Shown: in pieces, positions 34,896 through 47,800 of the stretch
Layout of the letters: every line of letters starts with the position of its first letter
How positions within the stretch are numbered: position 1 is the stretch's first letter
Origin: Erythrophleum ivorense
Taxonomy: Eukaryota > Streptophyta > Magnoliopsida > Fabales > Fabaceae
Direction: 5' to 3'
Length of the DNA: 64,000 bases
Assembly (NCBI GenBank): GCA_026724425.1
Contig: JAIUCV010000277.1
Span: 186,001 to 250,000, forward strand
The notes under the pieces: generated by a model
What the model was told of the DNA's origin: nothing
Databases searched by the model: none
The model's input: only the letters and a program-made list of their open reading frames with translations
Position numbers and translations under genes: made by a program

Positions 34896-35843
34896 ATGAT
34901 GATCGGAGAACCACTACGTTTGGTGGTACCTAATCTTCAAATTACTCCCTGGGAATCTGATGATTCACTGGGAGCACCACCTTGTCCTTCAGCCTCCCCA
35001 TTCCCTCTCCAATTCAACCCCGAAGATTATGACATGCCCATTGATGCTTTCTCCACCGATCATTTTCGCATGTTCGAGTTCAAGATCCGCAAGTGTGCAC
35101 GTGGCAGGTCACATGACTGGAGCCACTGTCCCTACGCTCATCCCGGCGAGAAGGCTCGCCGCAGGGACCCTAGCAAATTCCACTACTCCGCCACCCCCTG
35201 CCCTGACTTTCGCCAAGCCAGTTGCAGCAAAGGTGACTCCTGCGGCTTCGCTCACGGAGTCTTCGAATGTTGGCTTCACCCTTCTCGTTACAGGACTCAA
35301 CTCTGCAAGGATGCAACCAATTGTCGCCGACGAGTCTGTTTCTTTGCTCACACTCCCGATCAATTGCGTGTCCTCACTCGCGGCTTGGGCGAATCATCGG
35401 ATTGGTCGCCGATTCGTCGCTCTTTGGATCCCTGTTGGAGTAGTACTTCCTTCGTCTCATCGCCTACTTCAGTCCTTAACTCACAGCTGCTTGACTCATC
35501 ACCCTTGTCACCGGGCAATTCCCAATATGGCGGTAAAACATTCAATGCGATGAGTGAAATGGTTGCTTCAATGCGTAACGTTCAACTTGATTCAACCCAG
35601 ATGAGCTCTGGATTTGGTTCTCCCCGGGGTTCGATTCACCGGCCCGGGTTTTTCAGCCTTCCATCAACTCCAACTTGGGCAAGAAGTGATAAATCTGGAC
35701 CCGGTCTAGTGGAGAGGGTGGAATCGGGAAGAGATCTTAGAGCCAAAATCTATGCTAAACTCAGCAAGGAAAACTCATTTGGGCGAAGCGACGGGGGTCT
35801 TTCCGCCCCTGATTTTGAATGGGTCTCCGAACTGGTAAAGTGA
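34896..35843 (+). CDS. Plant RR-type tandem CCCH zinc-finger protein (AtTZF1-3 group)
   Basis: Intronless, 315 residues. Proteins of this group bind AU-rich mRNAs, join P-bodies and stress granules, and act in ABA, gibberellin and stress responses. The arginine-rich RR module is C67-x5-H73-x4-C78-x3-H82. Finger 1 is C102-x7-C110-x5-C116-x3-H120. A 16-residue linker leads to finger 2, C137-x5-C143-x4-C148-x3-H152. This is the exact plant RR-TZF spacing. The start MMIGE and the C-terminal words GFGSPRGS, FSLPSTPTW, ERVESGRDLRA and SKENSFG are typical of the AtTZF1/2/3 subgroup rather than TZF4-6, and there are no ankyrin repeats. I start at the first ATG of atgatgatc; the preceding gtg is not needed. 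No damage is visible. Confidence 0.95.
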   Translation: MMIGEPLRLVVPNLQITPWESDDSLGAPPCPSASPFPLQFNPEDYDMPIDAFSTDHFRMFEFKIRKCARGRSHDWSHCPYAHPGEKARRRDPSKFHYSATPCPDFRQASCSKGDSCGFAHGVFECWLHPSRYRTQLCKDATNCRRRVCFFAHTPDQLRVLTRGLGESSDWSPIRRSLDPCWSSTSFVSSPTSVLNSQLLDSSPLSPGNSQYGGKTFNAMSEMVASMRNVQLDSTQMSSGFGSPRGSIHRPGFFSLPSTPTWARSDKSGPGLVERVESGRDLRAKIYAKLSKENSFGRSDGGLSAPDFEWVSELVK

Positions 35844-37637
35844 AGCTCAATCTTGGAACGACTTCTTGTGCGCTCTGAAGCATTGAAGTAGGTGACCTTT
35901 GATTTTTCTGACTTGTGAATAGCTAAGTTGATTATAATAAAGTCGAGAAGGAAGAGATTGTTCGCGTCTGTTTTGTGATTTCTGTATGACATTGAACTTT
36001 CGTTCTCTCCCTATGTTTGAGAAGGATTTCTTGGGTAGCATTTGATTGTATCATCGTCCATGGCTCTTTTTGTAATTTGCATTTTCTGTCTATAAACTTA
36101 TGTTTCGTTCGTTCTTTTATATGTTCATTTCTACTAGTTATATTTAGGCTGTCTAAAAGAAACCAAGGATAAGGCAAGAAATCAAGAATGCCCATCGAGT
36201 TTTACAAACGAATTGCTCCTATTTTCTGCACAACTTGCTGCCCACAACTTGCTGCCTACATTTGTGTTCTCTGATCCTATGCTCGTTCAGGGTTTCTTGT
36301 GGTTCCAATTTTTTTATGCTGTGAACGCCTTATCCATCGCCTTTGGTTATGGGGTTTTTAGGTTATCCACTAGTCAGGATTTTGGTCCCCTCTTCCCCTC
36401 CTTCGCAAGCAAGATGGTCAGGCATTAATTAAAGTAAGTCGAAGGACATAATTATTAGTGTAAAGTTAAACTTGGTAATTTGTAAACAGCAAATTCTTTC
36501 CTTTTTCTTTATATATGGCGGAAAACAGCAATCTTCAAGAGATAACTTGAACGAAAAATAAAATTGTTATTTGTATAATTAAAACATTTTGCAATTCAAA
36601 ATTTAATTCAATTAATTTTACTTGAATTACGTTCAGCAAGAGAGTTGAAGTCATACACAAGTTATTATATATTAGTTGAGGGAGGCCAAAAAAATTAGAC
36701 AACCAGGTTAGTGGAAAGAATTAATTAGAGATGATTAAAGCTTGATCTGATGCATTGATTTGATTTAATGCAGTGGGGTTTATCCGAAACGTGGAAGGTG
36801 AAGCGGACAAGGCCGTCCTTATCTGGTGTTACCTAAGTAGTCTTGGAAACGCATTACTTATTGCCACTTGGTGCTTCTTCAATATTCATTTAAAAACAAA
36901 ATATGGATAATATCCATTGACGCGAAAATGTTAAAAGGGAAGGCATGTGGTCAAGGATGCACCCACAGCTCGGGGGGCCTTTGAAATAAAGCAATATCTG
37001 ATATGACAAAGTAAAGTGGGGCATTAATTGGTGGTGAGGATAAGTATATAATAAAGAAAAGATGAAACAAATCGGACTGTTTCTGATTCTGAATTCACAA
37101 TTAATTCAGTGATAGTGGAACCACCTTTGCTCAGACTCGCATAACTTGCTCGACGAGGCAGATTTTATATTGAAATCCTATATGATACACAAAATTATTA
37201 AGATAAAAATAAAAATAAAAAATATTTTTAAAATAAAAATAATTATAAAAATATGATAAATATTATTTAATTTTTTTTAATTTTAATTCCAATTTCAGTT
37301 TGGGATACCAAACGCCTCCCGAGGAAACTCACAGGTCACCGAATTCCATATCCAAATGCTTTCATTACCACGCAAGTGTCTCATAATAAGGCGCAAGTAA
37401 TGTAAGTAAACTGATCCTTCTAAATTATTTTCGCAATGAAAGTTTGTTTGCCTTACATTTACTTCAAAGCTACAATGACAACATTTACGCACGACGTGAC
37501 TGAGAAGAAAACAGGTAAAATTTAAGTCAACTTTTTAGCTGATATGTGTATTAAATCAGAGGCAATTAAGTTTAGGGCATTTTAGTTTGGTTTGAAAACA
37601 TTGAAGACTTACTACTGATTGGGAAAAAAGAAGAAAC
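35844..37637. other. 3' flank of the CCCH gene and intergenic DNA
   Basis: The first few hundred bases probably hold the 3' untranslated region. The frame at 36213-36428 starts within this flank and has no recognised features. At 37200-37320 is AT-rich sequence followed by gggataccaaacgcctccc, which looks like a decayed MITE end. Confidence 0.35.
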
Positions 37638-37745
37638 AATTAAAAAGAAGAACCCAGACTTGGTAAAAATTATAATGAGAGGCTTTAAAAATTGATATTA
37701 TTTTGTAAGGCCAAATAAAAAATAATGGATGAAAATATCCTTCGT
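37638..37745 (+). repeat. Left terminal inverted repeat
   Basis: Pairs with 43853-43973. It includes aaattataatgagaggc, attattttgtaaggcc and aatggatgaaaatatcctt. Confidence 0.6.
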
Positions 37746-39039
37746 CTATTAAATAAGCCATATTCTTCTATGTCATTTACTCTCGCTGTTTCTCTAGATA
37801 GGTTCTTCTTCCTCTACCATTTTTGTTCTTCACCAGTTTTAGCTTCCTCCATGGTCTTCCTTCCCTTATTTTTTCATCTTTCTTCCCTTTAATTCGTTAT
37901 CCTTATTCTCTTCGTTTCTTCATCCTTCCTCTCCCCCATTTCTGCCACCCTTCATCTGTTTATCTTATCATCCCAGTAGTTGTTTCTCCAATCTCATCAT
38001 ATGTAGCTTCTCATGATCATGGTGAAAGCAGAACAAAAGGGTTTGTAGAGACTTGTTGATATGCTGATATTAAAGGCTATTTTGTAAGATTTAGTGAGTA
38101 GTGATTTATGATCTTATATGTCTCTTGAATCCTCATGTGTTAATGACAATGTCTTTTTCTTCTTATACTTGTTAAGGATTGTACGTATTGTATCCAATAT
38201 TTAGGTTAGAGTTATAAGGACTTTTAGTAGTTTTACTACCATTATTTAAGTTTATTACCATATGAAAGAATGTAATAACTGTTAAAAATATTATTACTTC
38301 CTCTTAGAAATGTTACTACTTGCTTTTAGCTTTATTTTCACTATCTGTGTAATAATATTGCTTTGGTTAAAAAATGATGAATAAGTCTAAAGCTTTTTTT
38401 TTTTTTTTATGTGTGGTTATAATAATCAAAAGATGAAAAATCATATATCAAATGAGTTGTTCTACTATTTTCATATTAATGGACAAATTTTAAAGGATTC
38501 AAGCAAGAAGTTCTACTATGTGGCGGTCAAGCAGGTGGAAGACTAATAAAGGAAGGAATATCATTACAAGAACTAATAAGAGTAATAAGATCGTGCATGA
38601 ATTATGATGATAATGAAATACAATTGAAATACACATTAAAATTTGATGCCTTTGAACTATTCAACATAGTGGATGATACTAATATGCTATAACTGATCAA
38701 ATAATATGATTAATGTGTACATGTGTATATAATGAATGGCGAACGAACTAGAGCATTACTATCCTAATCAATAACAATTTAAGGAATTAACCTTTTGTAA
38801 CTTATCCAATGAATATACCTTGTATGTTGTAATAACTTATCCTTAGTCTGACAAAATATTAGTTGAATGAAAATGCATAATGAATTCAAATTTAGTTCAT
38901 TCCAGTGCTAGGTCTCATTCCTACAAGGAACTTGTACTTTATCCATGTGTAATACAGAGTATCACTGCACCAATGTCGAAGTTAAATTTTGAAAAATGGA
39001 CAAATTTGATTGTTGAGTCTGGGCAAATTTTTTCAAATG

Positions 39040-39680
39040 TTATTGAATTTAAGTAGGCACTATACAAGTATAACATTGCCCACAAACTTGGATACACTTT
39101 CGTGAAGGAAGTGATTAGTGGTTTTGTTTATGACTTTTGTGAAAAAAGTGATTAGCAATTTTTTGAAGGTGTAAAAGTTAGACTCTCTTTTGTACATAGG
39201 CAAACATAACATTTTTTTAAGGTTTCAAAATTAGGCTCTCTTTTATATATGAGTAGACATAACCTATTTTTTTAATGTGTGGAAGTTAGGTTCTCTTTTG
39301 TACATAAGCAGATATAACCTATTTCTTAAAGATGAATTCCAACTGTTATTGAATTTAAGTAGGCACTATACAAATATAACATTGTCTACAAACTTGGATA
39401 CACTTTCGTGAAAGAAGTGATTAGTGGTTTTGTTTATGACTTTTATGAAGAACGTGATTAGTGGTTTTTTGATGGTGTAGAAGTTAGACTCTCTTTTGTA
39501 CATAAGCAAACATAACATATTTTTTTAAGGTCTAAAAGTTATGCTCTCTTATGTACATGGGTAGACATAACTTATTTTTTGAATGTGTGGAAGTTAGGCT
39601 CTCTTTGTTACATAAGCAGACATAACCTATTTCTTGAAGATGAAGAAGTTAGGCTCTCTTTTATACATGGATAGGCATAG
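39040..39680. repeat. Higher-order tandem repeat
   Basis: A block of about 310 bp is present twice. Each copy starts with tgttattgaatttaagtagg (39040 and 39346) and continues cactatacaa.tataacatt, acttggatacactttcgtga and gattagtggttttg. Each then carries several shorter units of about 60 bp with the pattern gttaggctctcttttgtaca followed by gacataac. The arrangement is direct. Confidence 0.75.
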
Positions 39681-40529
39681 CTCATTTTTGTTTGTACATG
39701 CATCATTGACATGTTTAGGTTTTTTGTCTTTTGCTACAACCAAAGATATAGTGAAGTTGTCATGGTTACAGGTAAAGTAAGGTCTAAATTTTTTGGGTTC
39801 TTAGCAATTGTATGTAATATTTATCTGTGTATATAATAATTATAAAGAAAGTAATGTCTAACTTCATGGTACAAATAAAAATGAAACCTTGTTATAAGTG
39901 AAGTATGTATATAGTATTTGTTTATGTCTAATCTCTGTACAGACAATGAAAAGAGTTCACAACATATTAAGTATTATTTTGTATACAACTCTTGTTAAAG
40001 TTTTTATGTATGTATATAGTATATTAAGTGAGCTTTTGTGTATATAATGGGTATAAGGGAACTTAGTACTATTAAAATTTGCATATTTATTCCCTTAATT
40101 GTTTAGCCTTTTTAACTAACCCAGGTAATTGTTAGTATTGATTTTTTCAGGTTGTTATTATAAGGTTTAGGGATTTTACCATTATATTTATAGGAAAAGA
40201 AAGATATTTTTACAACTAAACATTGAGAGAAGCCTTTTGAAGTTAGGGATATTTTTTTTTTCAACTTTCCGTCCCTTTACATGAGTGGATACTAACATTT
40301 TAGACATGCATTTTCACTTTCAAAACTAGGACTTGTTATTACTTATTATAAGTTGAGAAGTGCTAATGTACTTTTTCTATTGGCTTTCTCTTGCATAAGT
40401 ATGTCCATCAGGGGCTTGACTTTCCCTTACACGGGTATAGAGCCTTTGAAATCAATGAAAATGATGTACTGATTTTGTCCTATATAGCATACCTTAAAGT
40501 GAAGACCAATGTACCTAGTGATGCATTGG

Positions 40530-43260
40530 ACCATGTTTCATAAGAGTTTTACACCTGTTACTTCTATGTTTAGATTTGCTATGACTGAATTTAAGGACAT
40601 TTACAATTCTTTCACGAGAGTTTACTACTATTGAATTTTAGACACGTTACTATGAAGTTTAAGGGTGTTATTACTAAATTTAAGGATATTTACCATAATA
40701 TTTAAGATCTTTTAGAGTATACTTAGTGATCAGTTTTACACTTATTTTTACCAGGCTTAGAGATGTTACTAATGGATTTAAAGAAATTTACTGTAATGAT
40801 TAGAGACTTTTCAAAGTATAGTTACTAATGTAGTTTAAGACTATTCTATAACATTTAAGGATATCATTACTGGAGTTCAAAAAATTTACTATCATGTTTA
40901 AACTCCTTGCAAAGTATAAAGTTTTAGGGATATTACTAAGAATTTTAAGAGTGTTACTATTAAATTTAAGAAAACTTACTGTGATTTTTAGGGACATTGC
41001 AGAGTATAATTACTAGTGTGGTTTATGATCTTTACTACAAAGTTTAGGGATATTACTACTTGAGTTCAAAAAATTTACTATCATGTTTAAACTTATTGCA
41101 AAGTATTAAGTTTTAACTATTACTATGAAATTTAATGATGTTACTATTGGATTTAAAAAAATTTATCACTACTTTTAAGGACCTTCTACAATATAGTCAC
41201 TAGTGTGATTTAGGATTGTTAGTATAAATTTTAAGGATGTTACAACTAAATTTTGAAAAATTTATTACCATATTTAGGCTTCTTGTACAATAACTGAGGT
41301 TAGGATCGTAAATCCCAAGTTTAATGACATAACTTAATGAATTTTAAGAAAATTAACTATTATGGTAGTAGGAAAAGAAAAACTTCAAGGAACTTCGTAA
41401 TCTTATTATAATCATAAGTATCAAATATTTACAACTTTTTTTTTACAATGTTCACATTAGGATGTTCTTGTTTATAACCATAATCAAACAAAATGTAGTG
41501 GTTGAAACAATTAATTCATCGTTATTTTCTAGTTTGCTTCCCTTAGTTTGTTACCATTGCAAAGGTTAGTGTATCATGATGTTCTTGTCTATAATCTATT
41601 AAGCCCATTGTTTTTTTTTTTGGATGAATTTTATAGTTTTCTTGAACTGAGAAGGGGAGCATCTTGTAACAATTAGTACCTATAGAATATAAATAATTTA
41701 TTAAAACAAAATGAACTTATTAAATCAGGGCATAAAGGATGCATAATAACAAATTATTTCCTTACATGCAAACTTCCTAAAAGATACTTCTTTTTATACA
41801 TTGTTCACTTTTTATATGTTTCGTCATTATATCTTTTCTACTTACTCAGTTCCAATTTCTTCCATTTTGCTAGTATTAAAGCATTCCCCTATAAAATGAT
41901 GACAAATTGTCTTACTTATTTTCTCTACCATATTTTAAACATCATTTGCTTTACAACAATTATGTTACCTACCTCTTTAACATCATAAAACTTTATTTCA
42001 TTTTTTTGTCTATAAAATTTAACCTTGGAAATGAAAATATAAGCATGATTTTAGTTGAATTACCATAAATCACAATCATGCCAATGAATATACAAAACCA
42101 TTATCAGAACTTTTGCAATTCAAATATGTATTTGTGTGAGATGTCATCTTTACCTTTTATGATAGTCTATCTTGATAATTACAAAATTAATACCTTTTTA
42201 CTACAGCTATAAACAATCAACAAAAACACAAATAATATCTTCTTATGCTTTATATCTAAGTGTAATTGACAATAAATCCAAACATGCTAGCTAGAAGTAG
42301 TCTAGCAATTTTATTACAAATAATAAAAGGAAAATAGGATAGAAATGCAAAAAGGGTAGGTGTTACTACTAAATGAGTTACATATATGTTTTACGTGCTT
42401 AGGCACTTACAATCAACTTTTAAGAAATTTACTACTAGTTGTTAGGATCGTATCTACTTTACTTTTATATTATAAGGAATTACAAGTCATTTAGTTACAT
42501 CCATAGGCAATATTTTATGGTATAATTTGTATGACCCACATTATATAAAGAGGATTTAAGATTACATTGTGCTTATTGTATAGGTTGCATTATATAATCA
42601 AATTATGACATCTAGATTATGATAGGTTCTATGCTCACCCTCCATTAACAGTTCACACGTTCATTTAGGCTCATTATTACTAGGTTTAAGTACATTATTA
42701 CTGTACTTAAGGAAATATACTACTATATTTACGGACATTGTAGAATATAGTTACTATTTAGATTTATGTCCTATACTAATAAATTTAGGGATGTTGCTAC
42801 TTGATTTCAAGATATTTACAACTAGGTTCTATGAACTGTGCTTTGCTGTTGAGTTTTGGCCATATTATTGCTAAGTTTAGGTGTGTCATTACTTCATTTA
42901 AAGAAATTTATCATATTCAAGAATCTTGTAGAACTGTTACTACTACATTTAGGAATGTTACTCATGGGTTTGAGGAAATTTATTACTAAGTTTTAAGGAC
43001 TATCTTTTACTATTGACTTTTAGACTTATTAATTCCCAGTTTAGGCATGTTATTACTGTATTTAAGGAAATCTACCATATATATTTAGGGACTTCACATA
43101 GCATACCTAAAGTTTTAGAACTTTTATTACCAAGTTTAGGGACATTGCTAATGGATTTAAGGATTTTTACTACTCACATTTTAGAACCTGAGGTTTACTG
43201 TTGAGTTTTAGGCCCATTACTACTAGATTTAGGTGTGTTGTTATTGGATTATTATAAATT
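40530..43260. repeat. Degenerate tandem array with a TTTAGGGA..TTACTACT core
   Basis: Variants of tttagggatattactact, ggatttaaggaaatttact and ttgcaaagtata..ttacta recur every 40-90 bp across about 2.7 kb. Near-identical larger blocks stand about 185 bp apart, for example gttcaaaaaatttactatca at 40878 and 41064. A gap of other AT-rich sequence lies around 41300-42620. No coding. Confidence 0.65.
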
Positions 43261-43852
43261 TACTTATCCCAAATTTAGGTTTCAAAAAAATCAATAATAT
43301 CTAATACACAACAGTAATCACTTACAGTCGTAAGAATTTGATATCTAAATTTTCAAATCCACAATCTCTCGATTATGGTTTTTTACTATCCAAATTCCCT
43401 TGACTAACAAAACCTATACATATTTGGAATTTGAAGTGAAAGCGTGCAAATCCTAGCATTTTAAAGGGAAGAAAATTGTGAATCCTCTGAACTGTCGACT
43501 GAGAAAGAAAGGTTCTACTCACCGTTGATTGTTACAGATTTGCAGAGCACACCAAGATAAAGAGAAGAAAAGGTCATGCGCATGAGGGAGAAACTATCAA
43601 ATAAGAGTCCTTGTGAGTGACGAAGAACCCGTTGAAGGCTAGGTTTTGCACACAAGGAATAAATAGTCAAAGGACATGTATTTAAGTGAACCATCGAGTG
43701 AGAAATTGTTGAAAGAATTTCAATAAACCATTGCAGGAGAAACCATTAAAGGATAGGTAATTTTAGATAAAGAGAATGAACAAGTAATGGCAATGGAGGC
43801 CCAAGAAGGAAGAGAACAACATCTGGAGAAAAGCAGGGTAGCGTTTGGATTT

Positions 43853-43973
43853 ATAAGGGCATTTCAATTCTTCCATTGATTAATTTAGATTCTTAGGGCC
43901 TTCAAAATAATTTTAACTTTTAAGGTCCCTCATTATAATTTTTTTCAAGTTTAAGTCTTTCTTTCTAATTTTC
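43853..43973 (-). repeat. Right terminal inverted repeat
   Basis: Complement of the left arm; contains ggccttcaaaataatttta and ggtccctcattataattt. Confidence 0.6.
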
Positions 43974-46900
43974 CTAAAGAAGAAAAAAGCTAAATGGTCT
44001 ACAGAGCCAGGCTTTTCTTGGTCAGCTTGCTGCTCTAAAAAATTATAAGAAATTTATGTATAATTTTTTAAATTATAACTTAATTATAATTTTGATACAT
44101 AAACACTAAAAAGATAAGACTTAAATCTCTTAAACTATTATTAAAATTGAAAATGTTATATATTTTAGACATTAATTTTTAATTAATATATAATATTTTA
44201 AATTTTTATGATAGTTTCAAAGAATAAAGTATTATATTTTAAAATTTGTGTACCAAAATTATAAATAGATTATAATTTGAGATGTTACACAAAGTTTTCT
44301 AAAGTTATATATGCTACACAACACATGTATCCAATTTAACCCTTTATAAATTAAATTTAGGTGCAAATAATAAAATACTCATACTATTAGAATGTGCAAT
44401 TTGATCTTCCACCTATTTAAATTAGTACAAATGAAAAACATAAGTATGTTATATTGATAAAATGGATGGCCATCATACATTTGCATAGTTATGTAGAACC
44501 ATTTGTTTTCTACATTTTTATTTTTTAAAAAATTAATTTATTTCCTACCAATTATGGGAATAAATAAGTTGGGCTTATACTTAGCTAAGTGCCTAAGTTA
44601 ACCTAGCTTCTATATAAGTTTGGTCACATCGCTAAGTTAGTTAAGATAGGTTAGTTGAGTTTGATAAGGCTTTTTTAATTTTTTTTAACTTTAAAAGATT
44701 TCAAAATTTTGAATGTTTATATCATTGTAACCAGTTGATCATTTTAGGCATATGACCACTCTTTCTAATATGTCTATGTGAGATTTATGTGGTGGAAATG
44801 GGGAAAAAATGTGAGTCTAGCGAAGGAAAGAGGAACAAAATACAGGTGTAAAGAGTAGAATTTCAAAAAGTTATAACTTGAAATTTGGTAGTCTATTTTA
44901 GAATTTTTTAAGATAAAAGTGATGCAAGTACGAAAGAGTTTACTCATTTATTATAATATCTTATAAATGAGTAATATGGGTTATAAAATGAAAAAGGAGA
45001 AATGAAAAAAATAAGGAATAAATAAGAGGAAAAAGTTAATAAATGATTATTAAATTAAATAAGAGATTATTTAGGAAAATAATTTCTTTTATGTGTTTTA
45101 ATTAATTAAGTAGGAAATATAGAGAAAATGGGACTTTATGGAAAAGTATAAAGGAAATAAATTATTTTGAAGTGGTTTATTTAACTATTTAGTTAATCTA
45201 AGAAAATTAGTAATTTTGTCTTAAGAAAAATTAATTAAAGATTATCATTTCATAAGGCTTAATTTAAATTTATGTTAAAGGAGCCTTAAAATAAAGGAAG
45301 AAGTGGAGGCCTAGCTAAAATATAGAAAAACCCATTATAAATCCTTAAGCTCACTTGGCCCATGACCAATTTCACTTAAGTTATCAAGTTAACCTTCACT
45401 CTCTCTTTGTCATTTTCATTTAGCATGATTTAGCAGCTAGAGAAAAAACATAAGAGAAGGAGAAAGGCTTAGGGTTACATGTTTAGTGTAATACCTAGTC
45501 TTTTTAAAACTGAATTGAAACTGATGAAATAACAAAGAAAGACTCTGGAATCAAATGAATTGAAATTGATGAAATCAAGTGTAATACCTAGTCTTTCTAA
45601 AAATGACTCGAAACCAGAACCAGGATGGCTAAATAAATTTAACTGAAAATGTAATGGTAAAATTGTAATTTCAAAAAACTTTTTAAACATTTAAATGAGA
45701 AAGTTCTAAAAGATAAAATTGAGTTTTACAAGGTTTCAGAAGCCCAAAAAATCATAAAAACTCTCAAAATGACTAAAATCTTTCTGGTATACATTTTACA
45801 CTATTAGTTGATTCAAACTTTAAATAGTTGATTTAGGATGACTTTGAATCCCATAAAGTTGAAAGTAAATATTTTAAATAAACTTGAAAGCCTAAATTTT
45901 TATATAAAAAATACGGTTCTAAAAAAAGTTAAAATAAGTATAAATGAAGGAATTGAAGTTAAATGGCAAAATGAAAATTATAAAAAATGTTATAAACCAT
46001 CTCCTTTCTTTCTTATTTCAGCCACGCCACCCTCCATTTCTTAGAATCAACCTATATTACTCCAAAAATAGCAGCTGAACACACACAAAAAAGAAAAGGA
46101 AGGAGGAGAAAGAAAGCCATGAATAGGTAAGGAAACTTGCTCTTTTTCATGGTCTTGCCTTCACTAACCTTGTTCTCCCCTTTAAGCTATTTCTTTTGGT
46201 GGTTTTAGCTGTTTGAAAGGAGCACTTTTGTGGTTGACCTTTTGAAAAAAAGGAGAGGAATTGAAGAAACCAAGTATAACATCAAATTTCTCTCTTGAAA
46301 AGTTTTAAGAAAAGGTATATTTTGTAATAGGAAAATTGCTCCCTCTTACCTCTCCTCTCCATTCTCCTTCAAGTTTGGCCAAACATAGATCTATATAAGG
46401 GGAGATGAATTTTAGCCATAGCAACATAGAAACAAGGTTTTAAAGCATGAGGAATTAAATTATGCCATTGGAACCAGTTGAAAAACATTAGAATTCAAGA
46501 TAAGAAAATTAGAGTTTAATTGTACATAGGGAGATATGAAACTCATGGAGCCTACTTTAAGCTATGTAAGAGTATAATTAGATTAAAGAGAGGCCAAGAC
46601 ATATGAATATGCATCAAAATCCAAGAAGGAAGCAATAAAACTCCATGTAGCCTCTTTAAGGGTGATGGTTCGGCCAAGACAAGGATGAAGTGCCTAGGGA
46701 GTAATTTTTTAAGTTCTAATGAATTTTTAGATTCAGATATGATGTATAAATAATTATAAAACCAGTAGATTGAATTTAAAAACCTTTAAATGAAAGTTAA
46801 ATTTTTCATGCCTAAATTGCATCAATGAAGCAAATTAGTCCTAAACTCCCTCTAATTAAGCATGTAATGATTCAAATAAGTTTTTTAAGAATTATAAAAC

Positions 46901-47752
46901 TTGCAGCAAGTAAGAATTTGGGGTTTAGAAAGCAAAAACCAAGTGTTGTTTCATAATGACCTAAACTAGCCTTATTTGTCACTTTAGGCTTTAATGGAAT
47001 TAAATAGAGATAATGAGGCCTAGAATGAGTTCAATTGGGTTAATTTACCACACGATTGCAATGTCTAGGCCCATCTAACTCAAACACACTTAAGTGTAGG
47101 TGTCAAGTGAAAGAAAACCAAGAGAAAAGGCAAGACCAAATGGGTTAATGGTACTTGGAGTTTTAAAAGTCTTAAGATAGCTTTGTCTTCCTTTTTTGCA
47201 TGCACATGAATACTTGAATGAGTTAAAATGCTTGTATGTGTTGTTGCTTGATACATTCATGAAATATGTTTTGTCACATTTTCCTAAATAAGCTATATGT
47301 GTATGAAAAATTCATGTGATGGCTTCTAGCTCCCTATGGTATGAAATTGAGTATGATAGCTCTTTCTTGACCCTAGGTTGAAATTAGTTGAGCCTAACTA
47401 GTTTATGATTACACCATGGCTTGAGATTGAATAATTTTTTATGCTAAATGATGCATATGACTTACATGAAGCATATGCATAGCATCTTTGCACCATATAC
47501 ATGACATTTTCTCATAGTATTTATGTATGCATTGATTGGTTGAGATTGATTATTGAGATTCTTTCCAAAATTTCACCCTTATACTCCCACTAAAATTTTA
47601 AGGTCACCAAGTAAGGACAAGGACGTTGAAATGAATTAAACCTTAGTAGTTATGCATTAGGATTTTTACATGTTCTATATTTTAATATATGTAAAAGTAT
47701 GATACTCTTTTGTACCATTAATGGCTATGATGTAAACCATTGATAATCCATG
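43974..47752. other. Decayed LTR-retrotransposon-like DNA, left part
   Basis: No gene recognised. The word gtgtaatacctagtctttct near 45580, a typical kind of gypsy LTR start, is nearly repeated 94 bp upstream at 45486. The style of the sequence (long stretches, moderately AT-rich, no codons) resumes after the insertion at 47801-51884, so both sides were once continuous. Family assignment is uncertain. Confidence 0.35.
45486..45600. repeat. Direct repeat of an LTR-start-like word
   Basis: The two copies of agtgtaatacctagtctt lie 94 bp apart, separated by gaattgaaa.tgatgaaat words that are also repeated. Probably a small tandem duplication. Confidence 0.6.
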
Positions 47753-47800
47753 TTTTATGATGAAACCATATGTAAAAGCATGAGAATGTAAATGCATAAC
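47753..47800 (+). repeat. 48 bp direct repeat, left copy
   Basis: Starts ttttatgatgaaacc and ends aaatgcataac; identical over all 48 bases to 51885-51932. Confidence 0.95.

Larger units (their letters stand above)
37638..43973. mobile_element. 6.3 kb non-autonomous element with long terminal inverted repeats
   Basis: The left arm (about 37638-37745) and the complement of the right arm (about 43853-43973) match over roughly 105 bp. A core begins aaattataatgag, continues through attattttg and ends with aaggcc. I count about 38 of 46 identical bases in that core. Between them are CT-rich leader-like DNA, two kinds of degenerate tandem repeats and no frame longer than about 80 codons. Long TIRs of this kind are typical of Mutator-like elements, but I could not define a 9 bp target duplication, so the superfamily is open. 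Confidence 0.6.

Noticed and set aside
34960..35553. 197-codon frame within the CCCH gene in another reading frame
   Set aside because: Shadow of the real zinc-finger frame; no domain.
39040..43260. CRISPR-like regularly spaced repeats
   Set aside because: The window is plant nuclear DNA, repeats are diverged and contiguous, and no unique spacers of constant length exist.
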